This document shows, one piece after another, positions 24,277 to 34,251 of a stretch of DNA of 64,000 nucleotides. The position numbers and the translations under genes were made by a program. The first letter of the stretch is position 1, and every line of letters begins with the position of its first letter. Source of the DNA: Desulfosarcina widdelii (GTDB taxonomy: Bacteria; Desulfobacterota; Desulfobacteria; Desulfobacterales; Desulfosarcinaceae); NCBI RefSeq assembly GCF_009688965.1, contig NZ_AP021875.1, positions 4,960,001-5,024,000 of the forward strand, given 5' to 3'. The notes under the pieces are model-generated. The model worked only from the letters and a program-made list of their open reading frames with translations. It did no database searches and was not told where the DNA came from.

Positions 24277-25542
24277 CTAACCGGTGATATCCGTAGCCGG
24301 CACGATACGCCGGACGTAATCGCTGCCTTCGATGGTGCGCAGCATCAGATGGGTCCCGTCGGGGCTGAATACCGGCTCCCATGCGCCGTCGCAGGCGGTT
24401 GACCAGACGCTGCCGTTTACCGTGTATGTATACTTGCCGTCTTTTTCAACCTTGGCCGCCACCATTTGGCCGTCAGGGCTGAATACCGGTTTCCAGGCCA
24501 TGTCCCAGGTATCCTTCCAGGGGATGCCGTCCACCACCACTCGGAAAGTTTCGTCGTCCTTGGCCAAGGCGGCGATGCGGCGGTTGTCGGGACTGAACAC
24601 GACATCGGTGACCAGTTTGGTGAAGGTGGCCGGCCAGGGCTCGCCGTCCACGGCCACGGTCCAGCGTCCGTAGGAAGGCGCTACGACTGCGGCCAAGCGG
24701 CTGGCATCGGGGCTGAACTGCTGGTGCCAGGCCTGGACAAAAGAGCGGTCCCACAGCGGTTTCCCGTTTTCGGCCAGCGTCCACAGCCCTTTTTCCCGCA
24801 CCGGAGCCACCACAGCTCCGCTGACCGGGTTGAACACCGGCTCCCAGACCGTCGAGTAGCACGTTTCCCACGGTATGCCGTCCACGGCAATGGTGTACTC
24901 CTGCAGGTTGAGCCGCACCTCGGCGGCCAGATGAAGGCCGTCCTGGCTGATGGCCAGATTCCAGACGTTGACGAAGCGGGCGTCCCAGGCCTGGCCGTCC
25001 AGGGCGGCGGAAAAGCTGCCTTCCTGGAACTTGTGGATTTCGCCCGAATCCACATCTTCCACTTGAACGGCGCCGGCGGTGTGCTTCCCGTCCGGGCTGA
25101 GGGCGAAATAGGTCATGTTGGCGTACATCTGTTCCCATGGCGTCCCGTCGAGAACCATGGCGTACTGCATGTCCTGCTGGACGGCGGCGGCGATATGGGC
25201 GCCGTCGGCGCTGAACCGGGGCTCCCAGATGTAGCCGAACTTGTTTTCCCAGGCCGTGCCGTCGACGGCCATGGTCCACTCACCCATTTCGGAAACGATG
25301 GCGGCGAGGCGTCCGTCCGGCGAGAAGCGCAGGTGCCAGATCTTATCGAATACCGTTTCTCCCCAGGGCTGGCCATTGACGCAGACATTGAACTCGCCTT
25401 CGTCCAGATTGACGATATTGGCAACCCTTTCGCCGTCCGGGCTGACGTAGGGCTCCTCGACCCATTGGTAGTTTTCTTTCCAGGAATCCAGAGGAATCTT
25501 TTTTTCCCCGGGTTCCCAATCCCATTTGCGGGAATCAACCAT
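24277..25542 (-). CDS. tmcD: Tmc complex tryptophan-rich repeat subunit
   Basis: A 421-residue protein of about nine WD40-like/PD40-type repeats, each of the form VDGxPWxxxxxxxWxPxFSPDG. Tryptophan is unusually abundant. No membrane helix or signal peptide is seen, so it is probably a cytoplasmic scaffold of the complex, as the tryptophan-rich TmcD of Desulfovibrio. It is first in the run D-C-B-A, with a GGAGG site before ATG 25542. The repeats make its identity secure in context, though its role is unknown. Confidence 0.85.
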   Translation of the reverse strand: MVDSRKWDWEPGEKKIPLDSWKENYQWVEEPYVSPDGERVANIVNLDEGEFNVCVNGQPWGETVFDKIWHLRFSPDGRLAAIVSEMGEWTMAVDGTAWENKFGYIWEPRFSADGAHIAAAVQQDMQYAMVLDGTPWEQMYANMTYFALSPDGKHTAGAVQVEDVDSGEIHKFQEGSFSAALDGQAWDARFVNVWNLAISQDGLHLAAEVRLNLQEYTIAVDGIPWETCYSTVWEPVFNPVSGAVVAPVREKGLWTLAENGKPLWDRSFVQAWHQQFSPDASRLAAVVAPSYGRWTVAVDGEPWPATFTKLVTDVVFSPDNRRIAALAKDDETFRVVVDGIPWKDTWDMAWKPVFSPDGQMVAAKVEKDGKYTYTVNGSVWSTACDGAWEPVFSPDGTHLMLRTIEGSDYVRRIVPATDITG

Positions 25543-25706
25543 GATGCCTCCTCGTAGCCACGCGGATGCTCAGATGCGTTAATGGTTTCATTCGATTGAG
25601 GTTGTTCAGGATATTAGCAAAAGTCGATCTTAATACTGATTGCATTTCGAATTCGCAAGGGGATTTTGGTCTTTTGTTTCGAAACCACGGTCTAAAAACC
25701 CGTGAA

Positions 25707-26435
25707 TCAGCAATCGTTGCAAACATCGGCATCGGTCGCGATATCGATGCACGGAGCGATGCGCGTAATTCCAAGCATGTCAAAGATGGTCCTAAAATTT
25801 TCCGAAAGCCCGGCGATGCGAACCTCTTTTCCTGCGGACCGGATGTTCGACAGCAGGCGGGTGAGCATGGCGATACCCGTACCATTCACCGCCGAATGGT
25901 GGTCAAAACGGATTTCCACGGCTTTGCATTCCGAACCCAATACATGATCGAAGCAGGCTGTGAGGGTTTCTTTGTGGCGGCCGGAAAGGGTGTCGCGGAT
26001 GAAGATGGTTCCCGTCTCCGACGATAGGTCCGCTTCTACAGGCGCTTTATCGGCCCTGTCATTGGCCAGCCGGGCCTCGGCCCTTTTGAGGGCGGCGTCC
26101 AGGGCATTGCGGCCGATGGGTTTGTTGATGAAATCGGTGGCCTCCAGGTTCAGGGCCTGGACCACATGGTCCATGTCGCCATGGCCGGTAATCACGATCA
26201 CTTCGGTCTGCGGCGCCTCTTTTTTAATCTCTTTGAGCACCGAGAAACCATCCATCCCGGGCATTTTAAGGTCGGTGAAAACGATTCCCGGCCGATGGTC
26301 GCGCGCCAGTTGGAGCCCGGTTTCCCCGTTTTCGGCGGTGAGAACGGCGTATCCGTAGGCATTGAGAAACAGGCGGAACATGGTCAACGTAGCGGCTTCA
26401 TCGTCAATGACCAGAACCGTTTGCCGTGCGTTCAT
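25707..26435 (-). CDS. Response regulator with STAS-like output domain
   Basis: A 242-residue protein: receiver domain (residues 5-120; phosphoacceptor Asp55 in IVFTDLKMPG, Lys in FINKPIG) then a linker and a C-terminal STAS-like domain (about 150-240; AVEIRFDHHSAVNGTGIAMLTRLL, FRTIFDMLGITR). STAS domains of this anti-sigma-antagonist type act in partner-switching pathways, yet the usual phosphorylatable serine after the D-x-S motif is replaced here by SAVNGTG. It stands 164 bases upstream of tmcD on the same strand, a probable regulator of Tmc. Confidence 0.83.
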   Translation of the reverse strand: MNARQTVLVIDDEAATLTMFRLFLNAYGYAVLTAENGETGLQLARDHRPGIVFTDLKMPGMDGFSVLKEIKKEAPQTEVIVITGHGDMDHVVQALNLEATDFINKPIGRNALDAALKRAEARLANDRADKAPVEADLSSETGTIFIRDTLSGRHKETLTACFDHVLGSECKAVEIRFDHHSAVNGTGIAMLTRLLSNIRSAGKEVRIAGLSENFRTIFDMLGITRIAPCIDIATDADVCNDC

Positions 26436-26714
26436 GGGACATTTTCCCCATTAGGATTTTGAACGGATGGTGTCGCCTGCTCGTTTTTGAACGGCCACGG
26501 CCTGTTCCCATACAGGCCCCGTCAGGCTCATCGCTGCTTTCAACCACTTTGAATCATGATACCTAAAACCGGAACATTTGCAACGATTTCCTTGCCATTG
26601 CGTTTGCACGGTCATCTTGCTGTGGTATACATAATATTCTAAGGAAAGTGCGATCCTTTTGTTATGTTGCCCGGTGTTTCCCTTTGACACCTCAATGATC
26701 GATGGGTTGGCAAA

Positions 26715-29700
26715 ATGGTCGATGTCCGTACCACAGCCAAAACCACCCTGCCGGATCTGACAAGGGCCATCTTTCGCCAGCGGCTGATCCAGCGCATAAC
26801 CGCGGCAAACAGCGCCCGCGTGATCCTGATTACCGGCCAGGCCGCCCAGGGGAAAACCACTCTGGCCGCGGGACTGGCCCGCCAGCCCGGTCCCGCCTGC
26901 GCCTGGATGCACCTTGATGCCTCGGACCGGGACCCGATGAATCTTTTTCGTCTGCTGGCCCATGCCCTGGCAACATCCCTGGCGGAAACGGATGTTTCGG
27001 CCTTTTTGAAAAATCCGGCTATCTCTTTCGGGTCCAAAACTGGATCCGGGAGGATTGCCGAAATGGCCGGTGCACTTCTGGAAGAAATAACCGCCAGGGG
27101 ACCGGTACGTGTCGTCATGGACGGAATCGATGCGCTTGGCGGCAATGCGGACAGTTTGGCGATTGTGGAACGGGTTCTCGATGCCGTCGCCCCGCCCGGC
27201 TGCCTGATCCTGGTGTCGCGGGAAACGTTACCGCTGAAGCTGGAATCCATGCGCATCCGCCGGGAACTTTTCGAACTGACCAACGACGATCTGGCCTTTT
27301 CTCCCGAGGAGATCCACCGTTTCTTTCTTGATTTGTATGGGCTGCGGCTGGAAGATTCCCAACTGACGAGAATCAGCCAGCTCACGGATGGTTGGGCCGG
27401 CGGTCTGGTGCTGGTGTGGGAGGCTTTGCGCCACATTTCCGAAAACCAGCGCGGGGCATTTATTGAAAACGGCCTGCCCGAGGCCCTGCGGGGAGAACGG
27501 CTGAACTATTTTTCCGAAGCGGTTTTTTCGGGGCTGAATGCGGCCACCCGGGCGTTTCTGATCCGTTCGGCCATTTTCGACACCATCGATTCACGCATCG
27601 CGCTTCGATGTCTACAGGAACAACCTGCGGAAGATGCGGCCGCTATTTTAAACGGCCTGGTGCGGCAAAACCTTTTCATCCAACAGCTTTATGATCCCAA
27701 AACCGGCTGGGGATATCGCTACAACCAGCTTTTCCGCGACTTTCTGCTCGACAAATTCCACCATACCATAGACAGCCAGACCCAGCGGACGTTTTTGGTC
27801 CGGGCGGCAAATCTGGCCTGGGATGAAGGCAACTTCGAAGAGGCCATCCGCTTTTTTTTGAAAGCCGGTGCTTTTGACAAGGCGGCGGCGGGGATCAAAA
27901 AAATAGCCATGGGGCTGTCGGCCCAGGGCCGTTTTGCCGACCTGTCCGGGTGGATTGAAATCCTGCCCGATCGCATGGTTGATGACGATACCTGGCTGGT
28001 TTTCTACAAGGCCATGGGGCAGCGCATCAGCGGCGGGCGCAAAAACATTGACGCCTTTTCGAGCGCCTACCATCGCTTCAAGGAAGAAGGGGAACGCAGG
28101 GGGCAGCTTCTGTCCCTGGCTTATCTAATCGAAGCTGCCGTTTTTCTCGGCCACCCGACCGCCGACCTGAAACGCTGGCTGAAAGCGGCCTGGACCCTGC
28201 TGGAAACGGTAAGCGGCAACCGTTACTACCCCTTCGCCAAAACCGTGTTGTGGACGCAGGTGGCCTTCGGCTCACTTTCCGTGGCCGGGGATCTTCAAAA
28301 GGGCCTGTCCGCCTGCCGCAACGCGTTGCTGCTGGCCAACACCATCGGCGATGACACCCTGACGGTGAATGCCACCATCATCCATGTTTTCGGTCTGGCA
28401 CTTACCGGCGAGTTCGCTGCCGCGGAAAAAGAACTCGCCGCCATCGACCGGTTGGTGGGGGCGGCCTACCCGGAGTATCGGGCCCTGAAAAATGTTGTGC
28501 ATATGGACCTGGCTTTGTCCCAAGGGGATCTGGCCGGTGCCCAGCGCCTGCTGGACATCAACCAAGAAGATATCGACACGTTCGGCCTGCTCTTCCTTTA
28601 TCCGATTCACGTGGATCTGTCCGGCCAGCTTCAGATTCATCAACGGCGTTTCGATGACCTGGCACAGACCACCCGCCATCTCCAGGATGTGGCTACGCTG
28701 GCAGCCAATCCTTTTTACCATGGACTGGCCCAGCGCCTTCGGTCCCTGAACGCCTACCACCAGGGCCGATTTGAATTGGCTCACAAATGGGCGCAAAAGG
28801 CGGCCCGAAAAATTGATCGAAGTCTCGGGGACAGCGTCCATCTGTTTCGCTGCCGTCTGATCGAAGGCATGGCAGCCTATCATCTCGACGACCCGGCAGA
28901 TGCGCGCAGGGCGCTGGAATCGGCCCGGGAATTATTCAGTCGTGTTTCAAGCAACCTCTCCCTGGTCGAGGCCTGTCTAGGCCTGTCCCTGGTTGAACGG
29001 GCACAGGGCAATACGGCGGAAGCGGACCGTCTGCTGGAGTCCGCCCTGACCATGGCGGCCTCACGGGGGTACCGGACCCTGCCGATTCTGGCGGCCCCCG
29101 ACATTTTGGCCGCGTGTTCGCCGGCCCATGGGAACGAACGCCCGGAATTGGCCCGCATGGCCCGCTTGCTGACGGAGACCCTGCCCGCCGAAAAGACAAC
29201 GCCGCCTCGGCCAGCAGAAACGGTGGATACGGTCGAGGCAGCCGGAGCGCAGATCCACATCCACACCCTGGGCCGGTTCGAAGTTCGCCGCGAAAACGAT
29301 GACGTGATTTCCGATGGTCAATGGGGTGGAAATCGCCAGAAGCTGATGCTCAAGGCCATTGTCGTCAACGGCTGCCGGGAGATTCCCAAAGATATCCTCA
29401 TGGATGCTATCTGGCCGGACAGCGGCACCGATGCCGCCCTCGGGCGCTTCAAGGTCACCCTTCACCGGTTGCGCAAAATCCTGGAGCCCGATATGAACGG
29501 CCGCAAGGGCGCGTCCTGCATTTCCCTGAAAGATAATCGGGTCAGCCTGGACAGCGAGCGCTGCCGGGTAGACGTTAACGATTTTCTGGCCGCATGCGAC
29601 GAGGTCCGCCAGGTCAAACAGGAAGACGATGACGGCCGGAGCCTGTCGGCCTGCCAGCGGGCCATTGAAATTTACGGCGGCGATTTTCTTCCCGAAGAGC

Positions 29701-30014
29701 CCTATTTGAGCTGGGCCGAAATGAAGCGCTCGGCGTTGCGGGATCAGTACCTCGGGGTTTTGATGGAAATGGCAATACTTTTCGAGCGCAAAAACGATCT
29801 TGAACAGGCGGTGAACTGCTGCCGAAGGGCGATCCAGACCGATCCCTTGGCCGAACACTTTCACCAGCGGCTGATGCGGCTGTTGCGGCGCCAGGGACTG
29901 AATAGTGCCGTTGTCAAAGTCTATCGGGATTTGACGGCCAAACTCGCCGTCGAACTGGACACCATGCCCGACCCCGCCACGACCCGGATTTATGAGGATA
30001 TGATAAAAAAATAG
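26715..30014 (+). CDS. STAND ATPase/TPR/BTAD transcriptional regulator
   Basis: A 1099-residue regulator. An N-terminal MalT-like STAND ATPase has Walker A GQAAQGKTTL at residues 41-50 and a Walker B-like VRVVMDGIDAL near 130. A helical TPR-like middle (about 380-830) follows, then a SARP/BTAD module: winged helix at about 848-945 (IHTLGRFEVRR, GGNRQKLMLKAIVV) and BTAD domain to the end (DFLPEEPYLSWAEMKRSALRDQYL). Such proteins bind direct repeats and activate transcription when an effector triggers the ATPase. The fdh genes begin 283 bases downstream on the same strand and are the obvious target. ATG 26715 has only a weak ribosome site. Confidence 0.85.
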   Translation: MVDVRTTAKTTLPDLTRAIFRQRLIQRITAANSARVILITGQAAQGKTTLAAGLARQPGPACAWMHLDASDRDPMNLFRLLAHALATSLAETDVSAFLKNPAISFGSKTGSGRIAEMAGALLEEITARGPVRVVMDGIDALGGNADSLAIVERVLDAVAPPGCLILVSRETLPLKLESMRIRRELFELTNDDLAFSPEEIHRFFLDLYGLRLEDSQLTRISQLTDGWAGGLVLVWEALRHISENQRGAFIENGLPEALRGERLNYFSEAVFSGLNAATRAFLIRSAIFDTIDSRIALRCLQEQPAEDAAAILNGLVRQNLFIQQLYDPKTGWGYRYNQLFRDFLLDKFHHTIDSQTQRTFLVRAANLAWDEGNFEEAIRFFLKAGAFDKAAAGIKKIAMGLSAQGRFADLSGWIEILPDRMVDDDTWLVFYKAMGQRISGGRKNIDAFSSAYHRFKEEGERRGQLLSLAYLIEAAVFLGHPTADLKRWLKAAWTLLETVSGNRYYPFAKTVLWTQVAFGSLSVAGDLQKGLSACRNALLLANTIGDDTLTVNATIIHVFGLALTGEFAAAEKELAAIDRLVGAAYPEYRALKNVVHMDLALSQGDLAGAQRLLDINQEDIDTFGLLFLYPIHVDLSGQLQIHQRRFDDLAQTTRHLQDVATLAANPFYHGLAQRLRSLNAYHQGRFELAHKWAQKAARKIDRSLGDSVHLFRCRLIEGMAAYHLDDPADARRALESARELFSRVSSNLSLVEACLGLSLVERAQGNTAEADRLLESALTMAASRGYRTLPILAAPDILAACSPAHGNERPELARMARLLTETLPAEKTTPPRPAETVDTVEAAGAQIHIHTLGRFEVRRENDDVISDGQWGGNRQKLMLKAIVVNGCREIPKDILMDAIWPDSGTDAALGRFKVTLHRLRKILEPDMNGRKGASCISLKDNRVSLDSERCRVDVNDFLAACDEVRQVKQEDDDGRSLSACQRAIEIYGGDFLPEEPYLSWAEMKRSALRDQYLGVLMEMAILFERKNDLEQAVNCCRRAIQTDPLAEHFHQRLMRLLRRQGLNSAVVKVYRDLTAKLAVELDTMPDPATTRIYEDMIKK

Positions 30015-30082
30015 GCTGCAGGTTGAAGTCGGACAGATGAATTCCTAAATTTTTTAATTCTCAATCCCATCAATTCTTTTTC

Positions 30083-30127
30083 TGTAACTCCCACTGTATC
30101 CCCATTGTAACCCTGCCCATGGTAACC
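30083..30127 (+). promoter_or_regulatory. Direct GTAAC repeats, candidate operator upstream of fdhA
   Basis: TGTAAC at 30083, TGTATC at 30095 and TGTAAC at 30106 repeat with a 11-12-base pitch, and a fourth GTAAC lies at 30122. BTAD/SARP winged helices bind direct repeats at about 11-base spacing, one turn of DNA. The repeats lie between the STAND/BTAD gene and fdhA, so they may be its operator. The fourth copy is off phase. Confidence 0.4.
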
Positions 30128-30179
30128 ATTATCCACGCGGGGCCAGTTTTCAAGGCCGCCGTGTTTCCAATTTTCAGGG

Positions 30180-30230
30180 TGTTCGGGTCTTCATCTGCTG
30201 AGTCGGCACCTCCGGGTGGGGACCCGAACA
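30180..30230 (+). promoter_or_regulatory. Leader stem-loop upstream of fdhA
   Basis: A perfect 10-base inverted repeat, TGTTCGGGTC (30180-30189) and GACCCGAACA (30221-30230), encloses 31 bases that contain a second stem CACC/GGTG. No T-run follows, so it is not a simple terminator. It could shape the fdhA leader RNA. I do not recognise it as a known riboswitch. Confidence 0.45.
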
Positions 30231-30297
30231 ATCCATTTCATGCGGATTCTTTCCAATCATAAGATTTTATAACCGGTTACAGAAAAGGAGAAGGATT

Positions 30298-33200
30298 ATG
30301 GATGTCAACCGCAGGCAGTTTATCCAGATCACCGGCGCCGGTGCGGCCGGCCTGGCCGTGGGCGGGCTGGGCTTCGACCTGAAACCGGTCAGGGCCCATG
30401 CCGGTATGCTGAAAACCAAGTACGCCAAGGAAACCACCACGATCTGCTGCTATTGTGCGGTGGGCTGCGGGGCCATCGTGCACACCAGCAAACGGGGCGA
30501 CGGACGGGTGATCAATATCGAAGGCGATCCCGGCCATGTCATCAACCGCGGGGCACTGTGCTCCAAGGGCGCGTCCTTGAAGCAACTGGCCGAGAACGAA
30601 AAACGGCTGACCGAGCCCATGTACCGGGCACCCTATTCGGATAAATGGCAGTCGGTATCCTGGGAATGGGCTCTGGAGAAAATCGCCCATCGCGTCAAGG
30701 AGACCCGCGACGCAAATTTCACCTTCAAAAACGACAAAGGCCAGGTCGTCAACCGCACCACGGCCATCGCCTCGGTGGGCAGCGCGGCCATGGACAATGA
30801 AGAGTGCTGGGTCTACCAGGCCCTCATGCGATCCCTGGGACTGGTGTATATCGAACATCAGGCACGCATCTGACACAGCGCCACAGTTGCGGCTCTGGCA
30901 GAGTCGTTCGGACGCGGTGCGATGACCAACCACTGGATCGATCTCAAGAACAGCGACTGCATCCTGATCATGGGGAGCAACGCTGCCGAAAACCACCCGG
31001 TCTCGTTCAAGTATGTTACCGAGGCCATGGAAAAGGGGGCCACCCTCATCAATGTGGATCCCCGCTTCACAAGGACCTCCGCCAAGGCGGACATCTATAC
31101 CGCGTTGCGCTCGGGGACCGATATCGCCTTTCTCGGAGGCATGATCAAATACATCCTGGACAACGATCTCTACAACCAGGAGTATGTCTCCCTTTACACC
31201 AATGCGCCGTTTATCGTCGGCAAGAAATACGGTTTCAAGGACGGCCTTTTCTCGGGCTACGAGAAAACGCCCAAAGGCCCGGCCATGGGGAAGTATGACA
31301 AAAGCCAGTGGGCCTTCGAGATGGACAGCAACGGCGTACCCAAGATGGACCGCTCGCTGAAGCACAGACGCAGCGTTTTTCAACTGCTGAAAAAGCATTT
31401 CAGCCGCTACGATCTGAAAACCGTATCGATGGTGACGGGAACCTCCGAAGCCGACCTGAAGAAGGTGTACAGCACCTATAGCGCCACCGGAAAACGGGGC
31501 CAGGCCGGAACCATCATGTACGCCATGGGTTGGACCCAGCACACCGTCGGCACCCAGAACATCCGCACCATGGCCATGATCCAGCTGCTGCTGGGCAACA
31601 TGGGCGTGGCCGGCGGTGGCGTCAACGCCCTGCGCGGCGAATCCAACGTCCAGGGCTCCACGGATCACTGCCTGCTGTGGCATATCTGGCCCGGCTATCT
31701 GAAGACCGCCAGGGCTTCCAACACCACGCTGGCGGCCTATAACGAAAAGTGGACGCCGATCAGCAAGGACCCCCTGTCTGCCAACTGGTGGCAGAACTAT
31801 CCCAAGTACAGTGTTTCCCTGCTGAAATCCTACTTTGGCAAGGCGGCCGGATCGGCCAACGAATTCGGCTATTCGTGGCTGCCCAAAGTGGACGACGGAG
31901 TGGCCTACTCCTGGTTCGATCTGTTCGACGCCATGTACAAAGAGAAGATCAAGGGTTTTTTCGCCTGGGGCCAGAACCCGGCCTGCAGCGGGGCCAACTC
32001 CAACAAGACCCGCGAGGCCATGGCCAACCTGGACTGGATGGTCAACGTCAACCTTTTCGACAACGAGACCGGTTCGTTCTGGCGGGGGCCGGGAATGGAT
32101 CCGGGCGCCGTCAAAACCGAAGTGTTCATGCTTCCGGCCTGTGTCTCCGTGGAGAAGGAAGGGTCGATTACCAACAGCGGCCGCTGGATGCAGTGGCGCT
32201 ACCAGGGCCCCAAGCCACTGGGCAACAGCCGGCCGGACGGAGACATCATCCTGGAACTCGGAGAGAAAATCAAGGAGGTGTACAAGTCCGGCGGAGTTTT
32301 TCCCGAGCCGATTCTCAATCTTAAATGGGATTATGCCACCGAAGGCGCCTACGATCCCCACAAGGTGGCCAAGGAGATCAACGGCTATTTTGTCCAGGAT
32401 GTCACCATCAAGGACAAAATCTACAAAAAGGGCACCCTGGTGCCCAGCTTCGCTTTTCTCCAGGACGACGGGTCCACCTCTTCGGGCAACTGGCTGTACT
32501 GCAACAGCTACACCGAAAAAGGCAACATGGCCGCCCGCCGCGGCCAAGAGGACGCGGTCAACAAGATCGGCCTGTATCCCGAATTCGCCTGGTGCTGGCC
32601 GGTCAACCGGCGCATCATCTACAACCGGGCTTCGGTGGATGCCAAGGGCATTCCCTGGGACCGCAAGGACTGGGTGATCTACTTCAAGGGAGAAGAGCAG
32701 GGCGGCAAGTACGTTTCACGCAAATGGCTGGGGGACGTGCCCGACGGCGGCTGGTATCCGATGCAGAATCCGGACGGCTCCTGGCGCAAAGACACCAAGT
32801 ACCCCTTTATCATGCGCAAGCACGGCCATGCCCAGATCTTCGGACCGGGGCTGAATGACGGCCCCTTCCCAGAGCATTACGAACCCCTGGAATGCCCCAT
32901 CGAGAAAAATTACTTCAGCTCCCAGATGGTCAATCCAACCGCGGCGGTCTATTCTTCCGAGGCCGATACCCATTTCACCTGCGATCCGCGCTTTCCCTAT
33001 GTGGGGACCACCTACCGGGTGTCGGAACACTGGCAGACGGGTCTGATGACACGTCCCCAGGAATGGCTCATGGAACTGCAGCCTCAGATGTTCGTGGAGA
33101 TGAGCGAAGAGCTGGCCAGGCTCAAGGGCATCCGCGGCGGCGAACGGGTCCTTGTAAAATCGGCTCGCGGTCAGGTGGAGTGCAGCGCCATCGTCACCAA

Positions 33201-33387
33201 ACGCTTCAAGCCGTTTATCATCGGCGGGCTGACAATCCACCAGGTGGGCGTCCCCTGGCATTACGGATGGCGCTGGCCAGCCAGCGGTAAGGAGGAGAGC
33301 GCCAACCTGCTGACCCCGTCGGCCGGGGATGCCAACACCCGTATTCCGGAAACCAAGGCCTTCATGGTCAATGTGGTCAAAGCCTAA
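30298..33387 (+). CDS. fdhA: Selenocysteine formate dehydrogenase catalytic subunit, UGA read-through
   Basis: Continuous coding for 1029 residues if TGA 30871-30873 is read as selenocysteine 192. The residues around it, EHQARI-U-HSATVAALAESFGRGAMTNHW, are those of the formate dehydrogenase active site. N-terminus: a Tat signal (NRRQFIQITGAGAAGLAVGG) and a 4Fe-4S site with Cys50, Cys53, Cys57 and Cys88 (CCYCAVGCGAI, ALCSKG), then the molybdopterin/tungsten domains and a C-terminal dinucleotide-binding domain. The enzyme oxidises formate in the periplasm and passes electrons to FdhB. A hairpin follows the UGA. Ribosome site AAGGAGAAGGATT precedes ATG 30298. Homology continues unbroken across the UGA, so a frameshift or pseudogene is unlikely. 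Confidence 0.95.
30871..30908 (+). promoter_or_regulatory. Selenocysteine UGA codon and SECIS-like hairpin
   Basis: TGA at 30871-30873 is followed by GCCACAG (30880-30886), TTGCGG loop (30887-30892) and CTCTGGC (30893-30899). This is a seven-pair stem with one mismatch and a G-rich loop, at the short distance from UGA used by bacterial SECIS elements, which recruit SelB. Fold and loop sequence are my reading, not a computed structure. Confidence 0.7.
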
Positions 33388-33402
33388 AAGGAGGGAATCG
33401 GC

Positions 33403-34122
33403 ATGAGCTACTCATTTTTCATTGACACTGAACGGTGCACCGCATGCCGGGCCTGTCAGGTGGCCTGCAAGCAGTGGCATGACCTGCCCGCCGAAAAGAC
33501 CCAGAACTGGGGCACCTTCCAGAACCCGCCGGACCTCTCTTTTATGACCTACAAGCTGGTCCGCATGAAGGAAGAGGTGATCGACGGCAAGCTGCGATGG
33601 CTTTTTCTGCCCGAACAGTGCAGGCACTGCATCGAACCCCCGTGCCTGGAAACCGCGGACGACCCACAGGCCATTTACAAGGATGAGAAAACCGGCGCGG
33701 TGATTTTTACGGCCAATACCAAAAATCTGGATGCGAACGAGATCATCGAGTCCTGTCCATACAATATTCCGCGCAAGGCCGCCGACGGCACCCTGGCCAA
33801 GTGCGACATGTGCAACGACCGGGTGACCAACGGCCTTTTGCCGGCCTGCGTGCAGACCTGCCCGACCGGTGCCATGAATTTCGGTGAGCGGGAGGATATG
33901 CTTTCCCTGGCCGACCAGCGGTTGGCGCAGGTTAGAAAAAAGTATTCCAAGGCCCAACTGGTGGATTCGGACGATGTCAACGTGATTTACCTGATCACGG
34001 CAGCCCCGTCCGATTATCATCGGAATCTGATGGCCGCCGCCGGCGTCCACGGGTTTACGCGCCAGATGGCCCTGAAAAAAATGATGCGGCCGTTTGGCCG
34101 GGCGATACGCCAGTTGGCATAG
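33403..34122 (+). CDS. fdhB: Formate dehydrogenase iron-sulfur subunit
   Basis: A 239-residue electron-transfer subunit with four ferredoxin-type cluster motifs. The clear ones are CTACRACQVAC near residue 12, CRHCIEPPC near 73, CPYNIP and CDMCNDRVTNGLLPACVQTCP near 128-150. It takes electrons from the FdhA cluster and hands them to periplasmic cytochromes. No signal peptide is present; it would be exported as a Tat hitch-hiker with FdhA. It starts 15 bases after fdhA. No cytochrome b gene follows, so the enzyme looks like the soluble periplasmic FdhAB of sulfate reducers rather than the membrane-bound FdnGHI type. Confidence 0.92.
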   Translation: MSYSFFIDTERCTACRACQVACKQWHDLPAEKTQNWGTFQNPPDLSFMTYKLVRMKEEVIDGKLRWLFLPEQCRHCIEPPCLETADDPQAIYKDEKTGAVIFTANTKNLDANEIIESCPYNIPRKAADGTLAKCDMCNDRVTNGLLPACVQTCPTGAMNFGEREDMLSLADQRLAQVRKKYSKAQLVDSDDVNVIYLITAAPSDYHRNLMAAAGVHGFTRQMALKKMMRPFGRAIRQLA

Positions 34123-34150
34123 CTTCAACGCCAAGAAGGAAAAAGAAGGG

Positions 34151-34184
34151 AAGGAGAGGTTCTTCACTTGTGGGGCCTCTCCTT
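34151..34184 (+). terminator. Hairpin terminator between fdhB and fdhE
   Basis: AAGGAGAGG (34151-34159) pairs with CCTCTCCTT (34176-34184) around a 16-base loop, followed by TCTTTGTTATATTT. It is a reasonable intrinsic terminator or a partial one, since fdhE starts 68 bases on. Confidence 0.7.
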
Positions 34185-34251
34185 TCTTTGTTATATTTCC
34201 GTGAATTAATAAAGCACTTCACCGCGGAATAACATAGAAAGGAACCCTCCA

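Noticed and set aside
30298-30873. Stop codon read as a truncated formate dehydrogenase or pseudogene
   Set aside because: Homology continues in the same frame straight after TGA, with active-site residues around it, so selenocysteine is the better reading.
30277-32547. 756-codon open frame on the minus strand over fdhA
   Set aside because: It is the antisense shadow of a GC-rich gene with selenocysteine and strong homology on the plus strand; its composition is not protein-like.
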